From the NCBI GenBank assembly GCA_934465125.1, contig CAKSKO010000042.1, positions 1-8,297 on the forward strand: a stretch of 8,297 bases of DNA. The letters run 5' to 3'. Below are positions 3,855 through 8,297 of this stretch, in pieces. Position numbers and translations under genes: made by a program. Origin of the DNA: an uncultured Eubacteriales bacterium (lineage in GTDB: Bacteria > Bacillota > Clostridia > Oscillospirales > Acutalibacteraceae). The notes under the pieces are model-generated. The model saw only the letters and a list, made by a program, of their open reading frames with translations. It did not search any database and was not told the DNA's origin. Position 1 is the first letter of the stretch. Every line of letters starts with the position of its first letter.

Positions 3855-5321
3855 TTATTTTACTTGGAATATCACCGTCTGGCTAAACTCTCCCGCCGCT
3901 GTAATTTTGCTCTGATCAACCTGCGTGCGCCCTGTCACTGTCTTCTCTTTGCTCTGATTGTCATTTTCATCACAAACCATGAACGTTCCGCCTACCGGAA
4001 GCGCTGTTCCGCCTGACTTCTGATTGAAAATATCGTATGGCAACACTTTTCCGTATCGACTCTTCATCTGGAATGCAGATCCCTCCGATGGCGAAACTGT
4101 TACCGTTAATGTCTGACCAGATGGTACAAATAGGTTGCTCATTTTGACGTCAAACAATTTGATCGCAATTCTATCGGCTTCGGATTCGGATTTTCTCTTT
4201 AAATTCTTCATCTCGATCGTCGATGGAATGGTTAGTTCATAGGTCGGTTCTGTCTGCCCAGCTTCAAAGGTCGGCGTGCCATTTATAAGCGGCACCCAGG
4301 CGACTGCTTTTATTTTCGGTTGAGTCTGATTATAGTTTTTCGCATTTTCTGTCAAAATATCAGCAAATTGCTTGGTTTGCATATCCTCTAACTTCATCCC
4401 TGTCACTGAGCTGGAGTCGCCGTTTCCTATTCCCTTTGATATGAGCTCTTGATTCCAATAACAATCTTTAACAGTTGAATCGACACTGTCTCCCGCGACG
4501 CCGCCGATCTCCTCACCTTCCTCACAACTAATCAACGCGTTGCTATAGCAGTTTATGATCTCTTCATCCTTATCGCTCCATCCCACAATTCCGCCAATTT
4601 GATTGCCTTCTCCCGGATCTCCTTCCGCGAGATTGCCTATGTTGTAGCAGTTGACCGTCTTTGCACCGCCATCCATCTGCCCGCAGATCCCGCCGACTGC
4701 TTCATAGCCCTTTATCTCTCCCTCATTTCCGCAGTTAATCACAAGTCCGCCTTCACTGGAACCAACAATTCCTCCAATTCGATGCCATGTCGCCAAAACT
4801 GATACTTTATTGATGCATCCGTCGATGGTTCCGTAATTGATTCCCGCAACGGTGCCAATCGTCCCCTGCCCACCATCAGCAACATCAATGGTTCCTGTTA
4901 TCGTTAAATTTTTGACCGTTCCTGCCTCTGCAATAATCCCAAATAGCCCGCTCCCATCGCTTTTTAAGCTGGTGATCGTAAGCCCTGTAATCGACTGACG
5001 ATTTCCGTCGAATGTCCCACCGAAAGCATTATCGCTTCCGTTGCCGCCAATCGGAATCCAGTTATGCGCGGAAAGGTCGATCGTGTTTTGAAGCTTGAAT
5101 GTCTTTCCGCTAAAGTTCTCCCCCGCATTTACCTGCTTTGCAATCCAGGCAAGCTCCGCACCTTTTCTGATTTGATACACTCCCCCGCTCTGGGTCGGTT
5201 CCGACGTATCATCACTCCAGTTTCCCGATGCCGCTCCTATTTCTTTGACGGAATCTTCTATATAAGAAAAGGTACCGAGCAGTATAACCACTGCAAATAA
5301 TGCACAGAATACCTTTTTCAA
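3855..5321 (-). CDS. Secreted GLUG-repeat surface protein
   Basis: This is a predicted exported protein of 488 residues. I chose the TTG at 5321 because AAAGGAGGGG lies just upstream. An ATG at 5369 would sit at the very start of the predicted transcript with no ribosome site. A signal segment spans about residues 2-22 (KKVFCALFAVVILLGTF). Residues 48-116 carry the usual entry to GLUG proteins: ELAWIAKQVN, then FSGKTFKLQNTIDLS, NWIPIG and FGGTFDG. Residues 120-300 hold repeated GLUG-type turns of the form GLFG, IGGIVGSSEGG, VGGICGQ, IGGIVGW and IGGVAG, each followed by a xNCxN/xDCYW step, consistent with a beta-helix. Residues 360-488 form a separate beta domain starting TYELTIPSTIEM and ending GEFSQTVIFQVK, like the immunoglobulin-type surface domains of Firmicutes. 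No LPXTG or transmembrane tail is seen, so attachment is unclear. Adhesion is inference. Confidence 0.9.
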   Translation of the reverse strand: MKKVFCALFAVVILLGTFSYIEDSVKEIGAASGNWSDDTSEPTQSGGVYQIRKGAELAWIAKQVNAGENFSGKTFKLQNTIDLSAHNWIPIGGNGSDNAFGGTFDGNRQSITGLTITSLKSDGSGLFGIIAEAGTVKNLTITGTIDVADGGQGTIGTVAGINYGTIDGCINKVSVLATWHRIGGIVGSSEGGLVINCGNEGEIKGYEAVGGICGQMDGGAKTVNCYNIGNLAEGDPGEGNQIGGIVGWSDKDEEIINCYSNALISCEEGEEIGGVAGDSVDSTVKDCYWNQELISKGIGNGDSSSVTGMKLEDMQTKQFADILTENAKNYNQTQPKIKAVAWVPLINGTPTFEAGQTEPTYELTIPSTIEMKNLKRKSESEADRIAIKLFDVKMSNLFVPSGQTLTVTVSPSEGSAFQMKSRYGKVLPYDIFNQKSGGTALPVGGTFMVCDENDNQSKEKTVTGRTQVDQSKITAAGEFSQTVIFQVK

Positions 5322-5378
5322 TTTCAGTACCCCTCCTTTGTGTTGCGCTGCTTTTCCAATCATTCGCAAGTTACTATA

Positions 5379-5407
5379 ATTCTAACATATCATCTCTAAA
5401 ATAACAA
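5379..5407 (-). promoter_or_regulatory. Promoter of the GLUG gene
   Basis: On the minus strand there is a -35 TTGTTA (5402-5407), a 17-bp spacer and a -10 TAGAAT (5379-5384). The predicted start near 5372 leaves a leader of about 50 nt before the TTG codon, which argues against the upstream ATG at 5369. Confidence 0.65.
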
Positions 5408-5489
5408 GAAAGAAAAATGCTAAAACTGTTTATATTGAAACTGCGCATTGTAATTTTATCATAAAGCTAGTGATTTCCCAAAACATGTG

Positions 5490-5498
5490 TGTTATAAT
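5490..5498 (+). promoter_or_regulatory. secA: Extended -10 promoter of secA
   Basis: A perfect -10 TATAAT (5493-5498) is preceded by TGT, which makes an extended -10 element. The -35 region (GTGATT at 5470-5475) is poor, as often seen with extended -10 promoters. The start would be near 5505, giving a leader of about 48 nt. It is divergent from the GLUG promoter, about 80 bp away. Confidence 0.65.
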
Positions 5499-5552
5499 AG
5501 AAAAGCTATTGGAATTCTATTTTACAATAAAATGTATGCTTGAGGTGACTTT

Positions 5553-8297
5553 ATGAATTTTTTACAGTCTTTATTCGGCAACTACAGCAAACGAGAATTA
5601 AAACGCGTGCAACCAATTTGCGATGCGGTTCTAAATCTAGAAGAAAATTATAAAAATATGAGCGATGAGGAACTTGTAAATCAAACGGCAATTTTGAAGG
5701 AGCGCCTGCAAAAAGGAGAAACAACAGACGATATCCTTCCGGACGCATTTGCCGTTTGCCGGGAAGCCTCTGACCGCGTTCTGGGAATGCGCCATTTTCC
5801 GGTTCAGATTATCGGCGGAATCGTATTGCATCAGGGACGAATCAGCGAAATGAAAACCGGTGAAGGAAAAACACTTGTTGCAACCCTACCGGCTTACTTA
5901 AACGGGTTAACAGGAAAAGGCGTTCATATTGTTACTGTTAACGACTATTTGGCGAGGCGCGACTCAGAATGGATGGGAAAACTCTACCGGTTTTTAGGGT
6001 TGACTGTCGGGTTAATTGTCCATGATCTCGATAACGAGGATCGTAAAAAAGCGTATGCCGCTGATATTACATACGGAACAAATAATGAATTGGGCTTTGA
6101 TTATCTAAGAGATAACATGGTCATTTACAAAGAGCAAAAGGTGCAGCGCGGGCACAATTACGCGATTGTCGATGAAGTCGACTCTATTTTAATCGACGAA
6201 GCGAGAACCCCGTTGATTATCTCGGGTCAAGGCGATAAGTCGACAGAGCTTTATACTATTGCGGACCGCTTTGCTAAAACGCTCAAGATGGTAAAGGTAG
6301 CCGAGGTCAACACAAAAGAAGATAACGACGAGCAATACAAAGACAGCGACTATGTCGTCGACGAAAAAGCAAAGACCGCAACACTAACGCCTGCCGGTGT
6401 AAAAAAGGCGGAAAAATATTTTAACCTTGAGAATCTAACAGACGCCGACAATATCACGATTCAGCATCATATCAATCAAGCGATCAAAGCTATCGGCGTG
6501 ATGCAAAAGGATATCGATTATGTGGTAAAAGATGGTGAAGTCATCATCGTCGACGAGTTCACCGGGCGTTTGATGTACGGCCGTCGCTACAACGAAGGGC
6601 TGCACCAAGCAATCGAAGCGAAAGAAGGCGTAAAGGTTGAGCGCGAATCAAAAACGCTGGCTACAATCACCTTCCAGAACTATTTCCGCTTGTATACAAA
6701 GCTTTCTGGTATGACCGGTACTGCGATGACCGAAGAAGGCGAATTCCGTGAAATCTATAAGCTCGACGTCATCGAAATCCCAACAAATAAACCGATGGTC
6801 AGAGAAGATCTGCCCGACCATATCTTCAAAACAGAAAAAGGTAAATTCATGAAGGTGATCGACGATATCATCGCCTGCCATGAAAAAGGTCAACCTGTTC
6901 TTGTTGGTACCATCTCGATTGAAAAATCAGAACTTTTGAGTTCAATGCTCAAACGCCGCGGAATCAAGCACGAGGTACTCAATGCGAAATATCACGACAA
7001 GGAAGCCGAAATCATCGCGCAGGCCGGGAAAAAAGGCGCTGTTACGATCGCAACCAACATGGCGGGGCGCGGAACCGATATCGTGCTGGGCGGTAACGCA
7101 GAATATATGGCAAAAGCTGAAATGCGAAAAATGAAGTTTTCAGAAGAATTGATCTCGGAAGCAACTGGTTTTTCTGAAACGGAAGACGAAGAGATCTTAA
7201 ACGCTAGAAAGACGTATCAGCAGCTGTATCAAAAGCATAAAGAGAAAATCAAAGAAGAAGCCGAAGAGGTAAGAAAAGCCGGCGGATTGTATATTATGGG
7301 AACCGAACGGCATGAATCCAGGCGAATCGATAACCAGCTGCGCGGACGTGCCGGGCGTCAGGGAGATCCGGGAAAAAGCTGTTTCTACCTTTCGTTTGAA
7401 GATGATTTGATGCGTTTGTTCGGTGGAGAACGAATGCAGAATATGATGGAACGCTTTCATGTGGAAGAAAATGTTCCGATCGAAAATAAGATGCTCTCAA
7501 ACGCGATTGAGAGCGCGCAGAGAAAGGTTGAAGGGCGCAACTTCGGGATCCGTAAGAATGTCTTGCAGTTTGACGACGTGATGAACCGCCAGCGCGAATT
7601 GATCTACGGGCAACGTGATCAGGTGCTAAATGGAGACAATCTAAAAGATCAGATCTGCAAAATGATCGAGCAGACGGTTGAGAGTACCGTAAACCGTTAT
7701 TTACCGAAAGACACCCTCAAGGACGACTGGAACCTCGAAGGGTTGCACGATTACTACCGCGGCTGGCTCTTAGGCGACGATGATCTAAAATACACGACAA
7801 ACGAGCTCGAAGCGCTCGAACCGGAATATTTAGTGAAGCTGATCACAGAGAAAGCAAAAGAGCTATATGAGAAACGTGAGGAAGCGTTTGGCAGCGAGCT
7901 GATGCGTGAGCTTGAGCGCGTTGTCTTGCTTAAGAATGTCGATACCCAGTGGATGGATCATATCGACGCGATGGAAGAACTCAAGCGCGGGATTCGTTTG
8001 CGCGCATACGGTCAGCATGATCCGGTTGTCGAATACCGCTTAGAGGGATTTGATATGTTTGATGAGATGATCGCGTCGATCCGTGCGGATACCGCGCGGA
8101 TGATGCTGACTGTCCAGATTAAACGGCAGGAAGATGCTCCAAAGCGTGAGCAAGTGGCAAAACCGACCGCAACGAGTTCCGACGGAACCGATACCGCCAA
8201 CAAAACCGTCCGCAAAAAGAAAAAGGTCGGGAGAAACGATCCTTGCCCTTGCGGGAGCGGGAAAAAATATAAGAAGTGCTGCGGTAAAGACCAAAGC
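5553..8297 (+). CDS. secA: Protein translocase ATPase SecA (3' end just cut off)
   Basis: SecA is the ATPase motor that pushes unfolded precursors through the SecYEG channel. The frame runs 915 codons from ATG (GAGGTGA ribosome site 4-10 nt upstream) to the window end without a stop. Visible motifs: Walker A MKTGEGKT (100-107); [27 protein letters not shown]; Walker [16 protein letters not shown] (DEVD at 207-210); [16 protein letters not shown]; the LSGMTGTA box; [10 protein letters not shown]; and the arginine-finger region [25 protein letters not shown] near 580-607. The helical scaffold contains [11 protein letters not shown]. The C-terminal zinc motif is complete, with Cys898, Cys900, Cys909 and Cys910 (CxC-x8-CC). 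This motif normally sits at the extreme C-terminus, so only a few residues and the stop are missing. It is the housekeeping SecA; nothing suggests an accessory SecA2. No SecM-like leader peptide is seen upstream. Confidence 0.99.
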   Translation, partial: MNFLQSLFGNYSKRELKRVQPICDAVLNLEENYKNMSDEELVNQTAILKERLQKGETTDDILPDAFAVCREASDRVLGMRHFPVQIIGGIVLHQGRISEMKTGEGKTLVATLPAYLNGLTGKGVHIVTVNDYLARRDSEWMGKLYRFLGLTVGLIVHDLDNEDRKKAYAADITYGTNNELGFDYLRDNMVIYKEQKVQRGHNYAIVDEVDSILIDEARTPLIISGQGDKSTELYTIADRFAKTLKMVKVAEVNTKEDNDEQYKDSDYVVDEKAKTATLTPAGVKKAEKYFNLENLTDADNITIQHHINQAIKAIGVMQKDIDYVVKDGEVIIVDEFTGRLMYGRRYNEGLHQAIEAKEGVKVERESKTLATITFQNYFRLYTKLSGMTGTAMTEEGEFREIYKLDVIEIPTNKPMVREDLPDHIFKTEKGKFMKVIDDIIACHEKGQPVLVGTISIEKSELLSSMLKRRGIKHEVLNAKYHDKEAEIIAQAGKKGAVTIATNMAGRGTDIVLGGNAEYMAKAEMRKMKFSEELISEATGFSETEDEEILNARKTYQQLYQKHKEKIKEEAEEVRKAGGLYIMGTERHESRRIDNQLRGRAGRQGDPGKSCFYLSFEDDLMRLFGGERMQNMMERFHVEENVPIENKMLSNAIESAQRKVEGRNFGIRKNVLQFDDVMNRQRELIYGQRDQVLNGDNLKDQICKMIEQTVESTVNRYLPKDTLKDDWNLEGLHDYYRGWLLGDDDLKYTTNELEALEPEYLVKLITEKAKELYEKREEAFGSELMRELERVVLLKNVDTQWMDHIDAMEELKRGIRLRAYGQHDPVVEYRLEGFDMFDEMIASIRADTARMMLTVQIKRQEDAPKREQVAKPTATSSDGTDTANKTVRKKKKVGRNDPCPCGSGKKYKKCCGKDQS

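Noticed and set aside
5519..5533. ATTTTA-CAA-TAAAAT inverted repeat in the secA leader
   Set aside because: It has only A-T pairs and a 3-nt loop, so it is too unstable to propose as a regulator; no SecM-like arrest peptide accompanies it.
6648..8294. Several minus-strand frames inside secA
   Set aside because: They are antisense shadows of the conserved secA frame, without starts or domains of their own.
1..8297. CRISPR arrays, insertion sequences, toxin-antitoxin or defence genes
   Set aside because: No regularly spaced repeats with spacers, no transposase or integrase motifs and no paired toxin gene beside the XRE regulator were found.

Overview
The window looks like chromosomal DNA from a low-to-mid GC Gram-positive bacterium, most likely a clostridial (Oscillospiraceae-like) Firmicute. 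The evidence is strong GGAGG-type ribosome sites, housekeeping-type promoters, use of GTG and TTG starts, a SipW/TasA-type export pair, a clostridial-looking SecA and a GLUG surface protein. The genus is inference; no database search was possible.

Layout. Bases 1-2003 hold a minus-strand surface/biofilm locus. It has a 17-bp-spaced promoter (1975-2003), a leader of about 210 nt, a SipW-like signal peptidase I (1141-1758), an intergenic hairpin (1110-1133), a TasA/camelysin-like protein with a SipW-type signal peptide (402-1031), a strong terminator (338-370), and the 5' end of a third membrane-anchored exported protein (<1-237). Bases 2004-2670 have no intact gene. They contain a short glycoside hydrolase family 3 remnant, a minus-strand terminator with no gene to terminate, and a cluster of helically phased TATGTG repeats in front of a small XRE regulator on the plus strand (2672-2989). 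A small lipoprotein gene (3112-3561, minus), with a terminator lying between it and the XRE gene, follows a tRNA-Leu(UAA) gene with its own promoter (3649-3735, minus). A large secreted GLUG-repeat protein (3855-5321, minus) is divergent from secA (5553 to the window end, plus). SecA lacks only its last codons and stop.

How the parts fit. The window is dominated by protein export and cell-surface proteins. SecA powers translocation, the SipW-like peptidase should process the neighbouring TasA-like precursor, and three further proteins (the partial exported protein, the lipoprotein and the GLUG protein) carry export signals. The sipW-tasA pair is a recognisable biofilm-matrix module. Its RNA architecture is the most unusual part: a long leader with an unused Shine-Dalgarno sequence, and two hairpins flanking the tasA-like gene whose loops are complementary over 7 nt. 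I did not find a clearly new multi-gene system. The best leads are the RNA hairpin pair, the operator array of the XRE gene and the third, unidentified surface protein.
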